Assembly (NCBI GenBank): GCA_017552325.1
Contig: JAFZQE010000047.1
Location: forward strand, 1 to 64,000
Reading direction: 5' to 3'
DNA length: 64,000 nucleotides
Source of the DNA: Oscillospiraceae bacterium
GTDB taxonomy: Bacteria > Bacillota > Clostridia > Oscillospirales > Oscillospiraceae
Shown here: positions 1 to 7,842 of the stretch, piece by piece
How the letters are laid out: each line of letters opens with the position of its first letter
How positions within the stretch are numbered: the first letter of the stretch is position 1
Made by a program: the position numbers and the translations under genes
Notes under the pieces: model-generated
Told to the model about the DNA's origin: nothing
Databases searched by the model: none
The model's input: only the letters and a program-made list of their open reading frames with translations

Positions 1-336
<336 letters not shown>

Positions 337-350
337 GTTTTCTTTCCTTA

Positions 351-380
351 CCGCTCCGGGTCATTCCGGAGCGGTTTTTT
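351..380 (+). terminator. Rho-independent terminator of eno
   Basis: A 9-bp stem (CCGCTCCGG at 351-359 with CCGGAGCGG at 366-374) is followed directly by six T residues. It sits 15 bases after the enolase stop. Confidence 0.9.
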
Positions 381-400
381 ATTGCTGACTGCAGCAAAAA

Positions 401-422
401 GCGGGCTGCCGCAGCAGCCCGC
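401..422. terminator. Second GC-rich hairpin behind eno
   Basis: GCGGGCTGC (401-409) pairs with GCAGCCCGC (414-422) around a 4-base loop. Five A residues stand on its left (396-400), which makes it terminator-like on the minus strand; on the plus strand the T-rich stretch starts only about 12 bases later. It may be a backup terminator for either direction. Confidence 0.4.
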
Positions 423-467
423 TTCCGCGCCGGATTTTTTCTTTTTCCCGGAAAACTCTCCAGGCGC

Positions 468-496
468 TTGACAAAGCGTCGTTTTGGGGGTATTCA
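468..496 (+). promoter_or_regulatory. Sigma-A-type promoter for the BofA-like gene
   Basis: TTGACA at 468-473 and TATTCA at 491-496 are separated by 17 bases. The start codon is about 125 bases downstream, leaving a long GC-rich leader with several short inverted repeats (for example CCGG...CCGG around 515-545). No known riboswitch was recognised in it. Confidence 0.55.
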
Positions 497-619
497 TATA
501 GCAACGATATGAGCACCTCCGGGCGCTCTCTGTCTCTCGCGCTCCGGCGCTTTGTCCGGGATTAGTATGTGCGCGGCGAGGACTTCTACGCAGGGAAGTT
601 TTTCCGCCGGGAAAGGATC

Positions 620-889
620 ATGATGAACGTTTTTTCCTACAGTACCCTCACGATCGTCCTCGCGGCGCTCGGCATTTTTCTGCTGATCAGGATCTTTCTC
701 AAGCCGATCAAGAAGATCTTCAAGTTCCTGCTGCACGCGGTCTTCGGCTTTATCCTGCTCTTTATCGTCAATTTTTTCGGCGCATCGCTCGGCGTCAGCC
801 TGGAAATGAATCTCGTCAACTGCCTGGTTTCCGGCTTTATCGGGATCCCGGGCGTTTTGATCCTGCTGGCGATCAAATATCTTTTTTGA
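620..889 (+). CDS. BofA-like pro-sigma-K processing inhibitor family protein
   Basis: This is an 89-residue, very hydrophobic protein with two or three predicted membrane segments (roughly residues 5-25, 35-55 and 60-85) and short basic loops such as FLKPIKKIFKF. Size, topology and the LVSGFIGIPGVLILLAIKYLF-type end (C-terminal GxPGVxxLL motif) fit the BofA family, which in Bacillus subtilis holds the SpoIVFB protease inactive and so delays maturation of sigma-K. The ATG at 620 (or 623) was chosen over an upstream GTG at 569 because GGGAAAGGA stands just ahead of it. The window also carries sigK at 37266-37952, so both the inhibitor and the controlled factor are present. Function here is inferred from family resemblance. 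Confidence 0.75.
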   Translation: MMNVFSYSTLTIVLAALGIFLLIRIFLKPIKKIFKFLLHAVFGFILLFIVNFFGASLGVSLEMNLVNCLVSGFIGIPGVLILLAIKYLF

Positions 890-902
890 GTCCGGCGGCA
901 TA

Positions 903-938
903 AAAACCGGAGGCGTGATTTCTCACGCCTCCGGTTTT
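903..938. terminator. Bidirectional terminator between converging genes
   Basis: AAAACCGGAGGCGTGA (903-918) pairs fully with TCACGCCTCCGGTTTT (923-938) around a 4-base loop. A-rich and T-rich flanks make it work in both directions: for the BofA-like gene (plus) and the hydrolase gene (minus), whose stop codon lies inside the stem. Confidence 0.9.
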
Positions 939-1656
939 ATTTTTCCGGGAACAGGGTCTCCGTGATAATTCTGACCGCCTCCGCCTGCTGCTGCTCCGCC
1001 GTAAGGGAAGGCGTCCCGTCTCCCCTCTGAGCGCCGTAATTGCCGAACTGGGCGTGATTGCCGCCCTCGATTACCGCTTCGGTGTAATCCTCCGGCGCAT
1101 ACTGCCTGCCGGCCTCGATCTTGTCCCGGTTGACCACCCCGTCTTCCGAGCCGACGAGCAGGATCTCCGTCAGATCCGAAGGAAGCGCTTTGGTCGGATA
1201 AGCGGCGCAGAGGATCAGGCCCTCCAGCGCATCGCCGTGGGAGGCGGCGAAATTGGCCGCGATCGCGCCGCCGAGCGAGTGCCCGCCGACGTACCAGCGC
1301 TCGTAAGAATAATGCTCCATCACGGCCGCCGCTTTGTTCGGAGACAGCACGGCCAGCCGGAGAGGCAGCTTCAGCAGAAAGACGTCCATCCCCTCGGCTG
1401 CCAGGCGGTGCATAAACGGCGCATAGGCCGTCTCCTCGACCTTGCCGCCCGGGTAGAACACCAGGGCGCAGTCCTCCGCGGGCCCGTCGAACAGCCAGCC
1501 GAGACCGGTCTCAACGACCGTCACCGTCTCGTCCGAGGAAAGCGCGGAAGCGGCAGAGGCGTCCGCGTGCATATATACGCCTGTATAGATCAGAAAAGAG
1601 CCGATCAGCACCACGATCACCGCCGCCGCGATCAGCAGGCCTCTGTGTTTTTTCAC
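937..1656 (-). CDS. Membrane-anchored alpha/beta hydrolase
   Basis: A 239-residue protein with an N-terminal membrane segment (about residues 6-26, KKHRGLLIAAAVIVVLIGSF) and an extracytoplasmic alpha/beta-hydrolase domain. The nucleophile elbow is GHSLGG (about residue 125), the acid is likely the Asp in GSEDG, and the base the His in GGNHAQF. The oxyanion region is YPGGKV. Substrate is unknown; this PF12695-like type is broad. The start is a GTG at 1656, chosen because GGAGGGG stands 5-6 bases upstream; an ATG-like start at 1734 would overlap the preceding phosphatase gene and add a non-hydrophobic extension. It is the last gene of the murF-HAD-hydrolase operon, 22 bases behind the HAD gene. 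Confidence 0.82.
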   Translation of the reverse strand: MKKHRGLLIAAAVIVVLIGSFLIYTGVYMHADASAASALSSDETVTVVETGLGWLFDGPAEDCALVFYPGGKVEETAYAPFMHRLAAEGMDVFLLKLPLRLAVLSPNKAAAVMEHYSYERWYVGGHSLGGAIAANFAASHGDALEGLILCAAYPTKALPSDLTEILLVGSEDGVVNRDKIEAGRQYAPEDYTEAVIEGGNHAQFGNYGAQRGDGTPSLTAEQQQAEAVRIITETLFPEK

Positions 1657-1678
1657 GCTTTCCCCTCCTGTCCCGCCG

Positions 1679-2380
1679 TCAACCGGCAATCTTCCGCAGC
1701 AGCGCGGGCAGCTCGCCGAGCGAGCGGATCTCATAGTCCGGAACGATGTCCTCCCGGCCGGGTTTTCCGTTGTAATTGAGCCACACGGTCCGGATGCCGG
1801 CGTTGATCCCGCCGCGGATGTCCGAGGTCAGGCTGTCGCCGACCATCACGGCGCGCAAAGGGTCGAAGCCCGGGATGCGGGCGAAGCAGGCGTCGAAAAA
1901 GGCCCGCTGGGGCTTGTTCGCGCCCAGGCACTCGGAAATGAAGATACCCTTGAAATACGGCTCGATCCCGGCGCTCGCGATGCGGCTGCGCTGGACGCTC
2001 TCGACGCCGTTGGAAGCCAGATACAGGTCGTAGTCCGGCGCGAGCTCCTTCAAAAGCTCCTCCGCACCCGGTACGAACCAGTGGCCGTGGTGCAGCAGGC
2101 CCTCGTAGCGCGCATTGGTCTCCGCCCCGTCGACCGAAACGCCGAGCTCCTCGAAAAGCAGCTCAAAGCGGCGCACCAGCACCTCGTCGCGCGTCCATTC
2201 GCCCTCCTCGAGCTTCTCCCAGCAGGCGATGTTCAGCTCGCCGTAGCGGCGCAGCAGCGCGTCCGTGGGCTCGACGCCGCGCTCGGCCAGCGCCACGCTC
2301 AGCGCCGTCCGCTCGGCCTTGGTAAAGTCCAGGATCGTGTTGTCCAGATCCAGGAAAACGCTCCATCTCTTGTTATCCAT
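1679..2380 (-). CDS. YjjG-family HAD hydrolase (pyrimidine nucleotidase-like)
   Basis: The 233-residue protein carries the four HAD motifs: DLDNTILDF near the N-terminus (nucleophile Asp11 and acid/base Asp13), the TxxLASNG-type motif II (LYLASNGV), a lysine in the GANKPQ stretch, and VMVGDSLTSDIRGG as motif IV. An alpha-helical cap lies between motifs I and II. The arrangement matches YjjG/YfnB non-canonical pyrimidine nucleotidases, which remove phosphate from dUMP, dTMP and damaged pyrimidine nucleotides. The exact substrate is not visible. It begins 3 bases after the murF stop codon and is presumably co-transcribed with it. Confidence 0.85.
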   Translation of the reverse strand: MDNKRWSVFLDLDNTILDFTKAERTALSVALAERGVEPTDALLRRYGELNIACWEKLEEGEWTRDEVLVRRFELLFEELGVSVDGAETNARYEGLLHHGHWFVPGAEELLKELAPDYDLYLASNGVESVQRSRIASAGIEPYFKGIFISECLGANKPQRAFFDACFARIPGFDPLRAVMVGDSLTSDIRGGINAGIRTVWLNYNGKPGREDIVPDYEIRSLGELPALLRKIAG

Positions 2381-2383
2381 GCT

Positions 2384-3733
2384 TCACTCCAGCTTCAGCA
2401 GCTTGATCGCCTCGGAAACCTCATCCAGATGCATGCCGCGCGAGGCCTTCACCAGCACCGCGTCTCCGCGCCGCAGCTGACGGGGCAGATCGGCGATCAG
2501 TTCTTGTTGGTTTACATAATGTATTCCGCCCGCGGCCTTTACGGTCTCCTCGGTCAGCGGGCCGCAGCCGAGCACGAGCACGACGCCGCGCTCCTTCGCA
2601 TAGCGGCCGATCGCCGCGTGCATGGCGGGCGCGCCGTCGCCCAGCTCCAGCATGTCACTGAAAATGCAGACCGGACGTCCGGTCAGCTGCAGCAGCGAGT
2701 CGACGCCGCTGCGGCAGGAGTCGGGGTTGGCGTTGTAGCAGTCGTCGATCAGGGTCAGGCAGTCGGTTTCCGTCACAGCGCCGCGCCGCCCGACGGTCTC
2801 GTAGGCGGCGACGCCCGCGGCGATCTCCGCGTCCGTCAGGCCGAAGGCCATGCCAACAGCCGCGCCGGCCAGCGCCGCATAGACCATGTGCTGCCCGAAG
2901 GCCGGGATCTCGACCGGGATGCGGCGCGCGCCGCTGACGATCTCACAGGCCGTGTGCCCGCCGGGAAGCAGGCGGACCGCTTCCGCGCGCACGTCGCAGT
3001 CCGTGCCGAAGCCGAAGAGGATCTTCCGCTGGCGGCAGCGCAGGGCGCGCAGCTTGTCGTCGTCGCCGTTGACGAAGACGGGCGCCTCGGCGCCGATCTC
3101 GTCGAGCATTTCGCCCTTCGCCCGCAGCACGCCGTCGCGGTCGTGCAGGAACTCCAGGTGCGCGCTGCCGATCACGGTGTAGACCGCCGCCGTCGGCCGC
3201 GCGATCCGCGCCAGATCCGTCATCTCGCCGAAGCCGGAGATCCCCATTTCGATCACGGCGGCCTCGTGCTCCTTCGTGATGCGCGACACGGTCATCGGTA
3301 CGCCGATCTGGTTGTTGAGGTTCCCCTCGGTCTTGAGCACGCGCAGGCGCTGCGAGAGCACCGCCGCGATCATCTCCTTGGCCGAGGTCTTGCCGACGCT
3401 GCCGGTGATGCCGACGACGGGCAGGGTGAGCGTCGCCCGGTAGGCCGCGGCGATCCGCTCCAGCGCCTTCTGCACGTCGGGCACCAGCAGGATCGGCCGC
3501 TCCTCGCCCTCGGGCACGCGCTCGGCCAGACAGCAGGCAGCGCCGCGCTCGAAGGCGGCGGCGATATAGGCGTGCCCGTCGACGCGCTCGCCCCGGTAGG
3601 CCGCGAAGAGATCCCCGGGCTGCACGGCGCGGCTGTCGATCACCGCGCGGCCGAGCTCCCGCTCGAAATTCCCCGTGCCGCAGAGCTTCCCGCCGCAGGC
3701 CTCTGCCGCTTTCCGTATCGTCATACCGTCCAT
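2384..3733 (-). CDS. murF: UDP-N-acetylmuramoyl-tripeptide--D-alanyl-D-alanine ligase
   Basis: MurF adds the D-Ala-D-Ala dipeptide to UDP-MurNAc-tripeptide with ATP in the cytoplasm, completing the pentapeptide precursor. The 449-residue product has the Mur ligase order: N-terminal uridine-binding domain, central ATPase with the P-loop GITGSVGKTSAKEM, the conserved NLNNQIG and EMGISGFGEM stretches, the Asn in CYNANPDS, and a C-terminal domain ending SRGMHLDEV. The start at 3733 is preferred because CGAGGG lies about 9 bases upstream; a start at 3796 would begin inside the -35 box. The gene stands apart from the main mur cluster (42-48 kb), and it heads its own operon with HAD and hydrolase genes. 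Confidence 0.95.
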   Translation of the reverse strand: MDGMTIRKAAEACGGKLCGTGNFERELGRAVIDSRAVQPGDLFAAYRGERVDGHAYIAAAFERGAACCLAERVPEGEERPILLVPDVQKALERIAAAYRATLTLPVVGITGSVGKTSAKEMIAAVLSQRLRVLKTEGNLNNQIGVPMTVSRITKEHEAAVIEMGISGFGEMTDLARIARPTAAVYTVIGSAHLEFLHDRDGVLRAKGEMLDEIGAEAPVFVNGDDDKLRALRCRQRKILFGFGTDCDVRAEAVRLLPGGHTACEIVSGARRIPVEIPAFGQHMVYAALAGAAVGMAFGLTDAEIAAGVAAYETVGRRGAVTETDCLTLIDDCYNANPDSCRSGVDSLLQLTGRPVCIFSDMLELGDGAPAMHAAIGRYAKERGVVLVLGCGPLTEETVKAAGGIHYVNQQELIADLPRQLRRGDAVLVKASRGMHLDEVSEAIKLLKLE

Positions 3734-3767
3734 ACGTTCATCCCTCGATTCAGAATTCCTATCTGTA

Positions 3768-3796
3768 TTTATATCATATTCATGCCGAAGTCGCAA
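3768..3796 (-). promoter_or_regulatory. Promoter of the murF operon
   Basis: Read on the minus strand, TTGCGA (3796-3791) and TATAAA (3773-3768) are 17 bases apart. It is divergent from the exonuclease promoter 30 bases away. Confidence 0.65.
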
Positions 3797-3825
3797 AGAT
3801 TATTTTGCAGAATCGAAAAAAGGTA

Positions 3826-3854
3826 GTGCAAGCTGAAAAGACTTGTGTTATAAT
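3826..3854 (+). promoter_or_regulatory. Promoter of the exonuclease gene
   Basis: GTGCAA (3826-3831) and a perfect TATAAT (3849-3854) are separated by 17 bases, with the start codon 38 bases further on. Confidence 0.65.
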
Positions 3855-3892
3855 GTCCCATCGGAATCCAAAAAGAAAAGGAATCGCTTTCT

Positions 3893-4873
3893 ATGCACTA
3901 TGTTGTGGTGGACTTGGAATGGAACCAGGCCATGAGCTCCAAATCCTCCGTTTTTAACAAGCTCCCGATCCACCTTCGGGGCGAGATCATCGAGATCGGC
4001 GCCGTCAAGCTCAACGAGGACTTTACGCCCGGCGAGGAATTCACCGTCGACGTCAAGCCCGTCTATTTCCGGCGCATGCACTACAAGGTCAAAAAGATCA
4101 CCGGCTTTGACAAGGAACGCCTGGCCCACGGCCTCCCCTTCCCGGAGGCGCTGGAGCAGTTCCGCGCCTGGTGCGGCGACGACGTGACCTTCATCACCTG
4201 GGGCTGCGACGACCAGGGCATCCTGGAGCAGAACATCATCATCCACGACCTGGATTGGGACTGGATCGCCGGCTGGGTCAACCTGCAGATGATCTACAAC
4301 GTTCAGACCGGCCTGGACAAGAATCAGAAATCCCTCGCCAGCGCGATGGAGCACTTTGAGATCGAACAGACGCGCGTGGCGCACGACGCGCTCGGCGACG
4401 CCTACAACACCGCCCTCGTCGGCGCGAGGCTCGACCTGAAGGAGGGCCTGCGCACCTATGAGGACGCGGCGCGCATCCTTGCCTCGCGCATGCCCAACTA
4501 CAAGCCCCCCGAGGAGGCGCTTGAGCCCGACACCCTCGCACACGAGAGCTTCGAGGGCTTTGAGAGCAAGGCCAACGCCTTCGCCGACGCGCGCGTGGCG
4601 AAGCTCCTCTGCCCGGCCTGCGGGGCGGAGCTGGAGGGCGCCAAGTGGGTCAACCAGGGCGACCAGCGCTACATGAACCTCTTCAGCTGCGCCGAGCACG
4701 GGGACTTCCTGGTTCGAGCCCGCTTCCGCAAATACGCGGGACAGGACACCTGGACAGTCAACCGCCTGGTCTACGAGGCCGACGACGACATGCGGGACTT
4801 CTACAGGAACAAGTCCGCTCTCGCCCGCCGCCGCGGCCGCGGACATACGGCAAGAAAAAAGCGTCAAGGCTGA
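3893..4873 (+). CDS. DEDDh-type 3'-5' exonuclease with C-terminal zinc ribbon
   Basis: A 326-residue protein. Residues 1-185 form a DnaQ-like exonuclease domain: VVDLEWNQ gives the first Asp and Glu (motif ExoI), the WGCDDQ region gives the ExoII Asp, and HDALGDAYNTA gives the ExoIII His and Asp. The relatives are KapD-like exonucleases of Firmicutes. Residues about 240-280 hold CPACG and FSCAEHGD, a likely zinc ribbon that could bind nucleic acid, followed by a basic tail rich in Arg and Lys. Substrate (RNA or DNA) is not decided by the sequence. It is a single-gene unit, between its own promoter and a strong terminator. Confidence 0.85.
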   Translation: MHYVVVDLEWNQAMSSKSSVFNKLPIHLRGEIIEIGAVKLNEDFTPGEEFTVDVKPVYFRRMHYKVKKITGFDKERLAHGLPFPEALEQFRAWCGDDVTFITWGCDDQGILEQNIIIHDLDWDWIAGWVNLQMIYNVQTGLDKNQKSLASAMEHFEIEQTRVAHDALGDAYNTALVGARLDLKEGLRTYEDAARILASRMPNYKPPEEALEPDTLAHESFEGFESKANAFADARVAKLLCPACGAELEGAKWVNQGDQRYMNLFSCAEHGDFLVRARFRKYAGQDTWTVNRLVYEADDDMRDFYRNKSALARRRGRGHTARKKRQG

Positions 4874-4908
4874 AAAAAGCGTCAATCCTGTCGGATTGAC
4901 GCTTTTTT
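4873..4908. terminator. Bidirectional terminator, exonuclease / XRE gene
   Basis: AAAAAAGCGTCAATCC (4873-4888) pairs completely with GGATTGACGCTTTTTT (4893-4908), loop TGTC. It starts on the exonuclease stop codon and also lies just behind the converging XRE gene. Confidence 0.92.
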
Positions 4909-4920
4909 ATTCGGAATTAC

Positions 4921-5694
4921 TCAGAAAATAAAGCCCTTTTTCTTCTTTCCGGACCCATCGTCATCGTCGCCGTCGCGAAAGACCCGGCCGCGGACGGAGC
5001 CGCAGTCCACGTCACCCTCGGCGTACACGCTGCCGCCGACCGCGCTGCAGTCCACGTCGCCGCCCGCGCTGAGCGAGCCTTCCACGCTGCCGCAGTCCAC
5101 GTCGCCACCGGCCTGCACGTTGCCCTCGACGCCGCCGCAGTCCACGTCGCCACCGGCCTGCACGTTGCCCTCGACGCTGCCGCAATCCACGTCGCCTCCG
5201 GCGTTCACATCCCCGCCGACATCGCCGCAGTCCACGTCGCCGCCCGCACTGACGCTGCCCTGCACTTCGCCCTCGATCTCCACGTCGAATTCGCTCCGGA
5301 CGTTCAGCGCGTCGCCTTCGATATGCAGGGTGATCGGCTGCTTTCCGACGCTCCTGTCCTCAACTGGTACGCGGCCGATAAACAGCACCGCGCGGAGCGT
5401 GTCGTCGTCCGGCCAGGGCAGTTCTTCGCTCTTCGCCTCCTCAGTCGACGGCGCGTGGACAAGCGCCCGCTCCGGCGCGGCAGCCTGCGGCCGCTCACGG
5501 CCGAAGAGCTCGTCGATCGTGATCCCGAACAGGTCGGCCAGAAGAGGCAAGGTCATAATGTCGGGGCTGGACAGCTCGTTTTCCCACTTGCTGACCGCCT
5601 GATAGCTGATGTTCAGTTCCCCGGCCAGCTGTTCCTGGGTCAGGCCAAGTTCCTTCCGTTTACGGGCGATGATCGCGCCCATGGTCTCGTTCAT
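4921..5694 (-). CDS. XRE regulator fused to a cysteine-bearing repeat domain
   Basis: The 257-residue protein starts with a Cro/CI-type helix-turn-helix (residues 4-62; ELGLTQEQLAGELNISYQAV and SKWENELSSPD are typical). A linker follows (65-118), then a beta-rich segment (119-149; LHIEGDALNVRSEFDVEI). Residues 150-239 are six perfect-length 15-residue repeats of consensus AGGDVDCGSVEGNVQ, each with one Cys (156, 171, 186, 201, 216, 231). The tail is DGDDDDGSGKKKKGFIF. The repeats resemble beta-solenoid or bactofilin-like stacks. The start at 5694 follows AAAGGAGG. Function is unknown: a DNA-binding domain on a polymer-like repeat could sense metal or redox state through the aligned cysteines, which is inference. 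Confidence 0.85.
   Translation of the reverse strand: MNETMGAIIARKRKELGLTQEQLAGELNISYQAVSKWENELSSPDIMTLPLLADLFGITIDELFGRERPQAAAPERALVHAPSTEEAKSEELPWPDDDTLRAVLFIGRVPVEDRSVGKQPITLHIEGDALNVRSEFDVEIEGEVQGSVSAGGDVDCGDVGGDVNAGGDVDCGSVEGNVQAGGDVDCGGVEGNVQAGGDVDCGSVEGSLSAGGDVDCSAVGGSVYAEGDVDCGSVRGRVFRDGDDDDGSGKKKKGFIF
4978..5247 (-). repeat. Six tandem 45-bp coding repeats
   Basis: The DNA coding residues 150-239 of the XRE protein consists of six 45-bp units (e.g. CCGCAGTCCACGTCGCC on the plus strand recurs in nearly every unit). Units 2-4 are the most alike, as expected for recent unit duplication; copy number may vary between strains. Confidence 0.9.
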
Positions 5695-5776
5695 GCGAGG
5701 ACCTCCTTTCGATTTCTGGCACAAATGCTATCGGAAAAGCGCCGAAAAAGCAATAAACCGTTCGTTGAATCGACAA

Positions 5777-5811
5777 AAAATACCTCTCAACCACTGGTTG
5801 AGAGGTATTTT
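5777..5811 (-). terminator. Terminator of the electron-transfer operon
   Basis: AAAATACCTCTCAACCA pairs with TGGTTGAGAGGTATTTT almost without a loop. It is directly behind the last gene of the operon (stop at 5813) and has A/T-rich sides. Confidence 0.88.
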
Positions 5812-5812
5812 A

Positions 5813-6292
5813 TCACAGTTTGATCCGTTTGACAAGGATCGCCGACACGACGCCGATCGCGACGCCCGCGACCGTGCCGCTGAGGATCAGCACCGGCAGG
5901 TACCAGACGACGTTCGCGCCCATCAGCGCCCAGGCCATCAGGATCTGACCGGCGTTGTGCAGCACGCCGCCGATCACGCTGACCGCAACGCAGCTGAGCT
6001 TGTCCGTTCTCTTCAGCAGGATCATCCCGGCGAGGCTCAGCACCGCGCCGGAGGCGCTGTAGGCAAGGCTCGCCGCGTGTCCGAAGAGGAGGGAGACCAG
6101 AAACACGCGCAGCAGCGAAATGCCGGCGGCTTCCTTCCAGCCCAGCCGGTACAGCGCGAAGACCACGACGAGGTTTGCCAGGCCCAGCTTCACGCCCGGG
6201 ATGCCCGGCGAGGGGATCTGGCTTTCCACATAGGAGAGGATCATGGCCAGCGCGATGCACATGGCCATGACGGTGACTCTTTTAGCCTTCAT
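5813..6292 (-). CDS. Gx transporter family membrane protein (EetB-like)
   Basis: A 159-residue integral membrane protein with about five segments. The conserved opening (ALAMILSYVESQIP, then PGIPGVKLGLANLV) is the mark of the Gx transporter / heptaprenyl diphosphate synthase component I family (PF07456). Despite the old name it is not a prenyl synthase catalytic subunit; family members sit in flavin-based electron-transfer loci and I recall the Listeria extracellular electron transfer protein EetB as a relative. Here it is the last gene of the operon, 6 bases behind the NusG-II gene. A role in quinone or flavin electron handling in the membrane is inference from context. Confidence 0.8.
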   Translation of the reverse strand: MKAKRVTVMAMCIALAMILSYVESQIPSPGIPGVKLGLANLVVVFALYRLGWKEAAGISLLRVFLVSLLFGHAASLAYSASGAVLSLAGMILLKRTDKLSCVAVSVIGGVLHNAGQILMAWALMGANVVWYLPVLILSGTVAGVAIGVVSAILVKRIKL

Positions 6293-6298
6293 GCGCCC

Positions 6299-6679
6299 TC
6301 ACCCCACCACGAGATCCACGCCGTCCGACTCGCCGCCCTCGACCGTCACGGTCAGGCGGTTCGGCAGACAGGTGATGGTCTGGCCGTTGTAGCGGATCTT
6401 CCCCATCTTGACGCAGAGCAGATCCGGACAGTTTGCCTCCGAGAGCCAGGCCTCGCCGTTTTCGATGACGAGGGTATTGCTGCCGCCGTTGAGCGGAAAG
6501 ACCCCGTCTGTCGAGAGGGCGTGACGCTCGGTCTCGATCCCGTCGACGCGCACCACGGCGAAGCCCCCCGCCTCGCGCCCCAGCAGGAGCGCGAGGTAGA
6601 GGCCGCCCGCCAGGAGCAGCAGCGCCAGGATGACGCAGAGGTCGGTCAGAAGCTTTTTGTTGGCAAAAAGCCGCTTCAT
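6299..6679 (-). CDS. NusG domain II-containing membrane protein (EetA-like)
   Basis: The 126-residue product has one N-terminal membrane segment (about residues 9-33) and an outside domain with two cysteines in EANCPDLLCVKMG plus one in TITCLPNRL. That pattern is the NusG domain II family (PF07009), found next to Rnf subunits, ApbE proteins and Gx transporters; it is unrelated in function to the transcription factor NusG. It overlaps the rnfA stop by 4 bases and is followed after 6 bases by the Gx gene, so the three are translated from one message. The Cys residues could be a redox or metal site; this is inferred. Confidence 0.82.
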   Translation of the reverse strand: MKRLFANKKLLTDLCVILALLLLAGGLYLALLLGREAGGFAVVRVDGIETERHALSTDGVFPLNGGSNTLVIENGEAWLSEANCPDLLCVKMGKIRYNGQTITCLPNRLTVTVEGGESDGVDLVVG

Positions 6680-7209
6680 TTGAACTTGAAGGCGATCAGC
6701 GCCAGCGCGACGATCGCCGCGGCCAGGATCCGGATTGGCAGGCCGCGGAAGGCCTTCGGCAGCTGGTCGTCCTCAATGCGCGCCTCCAGGCCGCTCATCA
6801 GGAACAGGCCGAAGAGGAAGCCGAGGCCCGCGCCCAGCGCGCTCAACAGCAGCGTGACGATGCTGTCGGCCGCCGTCAGATTCAGCGCCAGCGCGAAGAC
6901 CGCGCTGTTGAGCGCGATGACCGGGAAGAAGACGCCGAGCTTTTCCCCGAGCAGCAGCTGCAGGAGATACACCAGCGCCAGCACCACGGCCGCGCAGACC
7001 GGGATCTGCGCCCAGGCGGGGATCAGCGCGCGCAGCAGCCACAGGATCAGCGAGGCGAGCAGCATCACGCCGGCGACGGACAGGCCGAGCGCCAGGATCT
7101 TCTCCCTGCGGGAGGAGAAGCCGAGCAGCGGCGTCAGGCCGAAGTAGGCCGACAGGGCATAGTTGTTGACCAGGACGAAGCCCAGCACCAAAACGATCAT
7201 TTCTTTCAT
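6676..7209 (-). CDS. rnfA: Rnf electron transport complex subunit A
   Basis: RnfA is an integral membrane subunit of the ferredoxin:NAD+ oxidoreductase that couples electron flow to Na+ or H+ transport. The 177-residue product has six predicted membrane segments. The motif LVNNYALSAYFGLTPLLGFS near residue 13 and the later LNSAVFALAL are typical of RnfA, where cysteines in the family normally hold a shared iron-sulfur centre; in this protein the first motif has Ala/Tyr in place of the usual NNxVLxxxxGxCPFxG cysteine, which is unusual. It lies 2 bases behind rnfE. Confidence 0.85.
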   Translation of the reverse strand: MKEMIVLVLGFVLVNNYALSAYFGLTPLLGFSSRREKILALGLSVAGVMLLASLILWLLRALIPAWAQIPVCAAVVLALVYLLQLLLGEKLGVFFPVIALNSAVFALALNLTAADSIVTLLLSALGAGLGFLFGLFLMSGLEARIEDDQLPKAFRGLPIRILAAAIVALALIAFKFK

Positions 7210-7211
7210 GC

Positions 7212-7829
7212 TCAGGCCTCCTTATTCTCCGGCGTGAGTCCGGCGGCGGCGCGGCTGAGCGCGCCCTCCCCTTCCTCGCCGGGGAAGAGCTTGCTGACCA
7301 CGGCCAGCAGGACGGCAAAGAGGATCAGACCGCCCGCGGGCTGCGCCAGCAGCGGGATGCGGAAGTCCTTGAGCGCGGCGAGCTCATGCCCGGCGAAGCT
7401 GGCCGAGCCGAAGATCTCGCGGAGCGCGGCAAGGACGAACACGAACACGGCAAAGCAGACCGCGCGCAGCAGGGCGCGGATCAGCGCCTCGCCGAGGCCA
7501 GAGGACAGCGCGTCCTCCGCGCCGGCAAAGAGCATCAGATCTACGGCGAGCACCGCGAGGTACACGCCGAGCATCGAGGCGGCCGTCGGCAGGAAGGCGT
7601 TGAGCAGCATCTGCGTCATCGCCGCGAAGCCCGCCACCGTCAGCACGGCGGCCGGAAGCTTTGCTTCGGCCGGGATCAGCTTGCGCAGCAGGCCGAGCAG
7701 GATCGTGGAGCCGAGCAGCACGATCAGCACCGCAAGGCTCATGCCGAGGGCGGCGCGCACATCGGCGGAGGCCGCCAGCGCGGGCACGGCGCCCAGGAAC
7801 AGGATCGTTACCGGATGAAGTTTTTTCAT
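7212..7829 (-). CDS. rnfE: Rnf electron transport complex subunit E
   Basis: The 205-residue protein is a six-segment membrane subunit homologous to RnfA and located between rnfG and rnfA, the standard position in clostridial rnf operons. LHPVTILFLGAVPALAASAD at the N-terminus matches the usual NPVxVxxLGLCPxLAVT stretch but lacks the Cys; ALREIFGSASFAG is the conserved REIxGxG-type segment before the last helices. The missing Cys parallels that in RnfA in the same operon. Start at 7829 (ATG); a short gap of 13 bases separates it from rnfG. Confidence 0.82.
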   Translation of the reverse strand: MKKLHPVTILFLGAVPALAASADVRAALGMSLAVLIVLLGSTILLGLLRKLIPAEAKLPAAVLTVAGFAAMTQMLLNAFLPTAASMLGVYLAVLAVDLMLFAGAEDALSSGLGEALIRALLRAVCFAVFVFVLAALREIFGSASFAGHELAALKDFRIPLLAQPAGGLILFAVLLAVVSKLFPGEEGEGALSRAAAGLTPENKEA

Positions 7830-7842
7830 GCTCGCACCCCCC

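Noticed and set aside
2081..3826. Open frame of about 581 codons on the plus strand opposite murF and the HAD gene
   Set aside because: Both minus-strand genes have unmistakable motifs; the plus frame crosses two genes and the murF promoter.
4978..5247. CRISPR array
   Set aside because: The regular 45-bp repeats are in-frame coding repeats of the XRE protein, without spacers.
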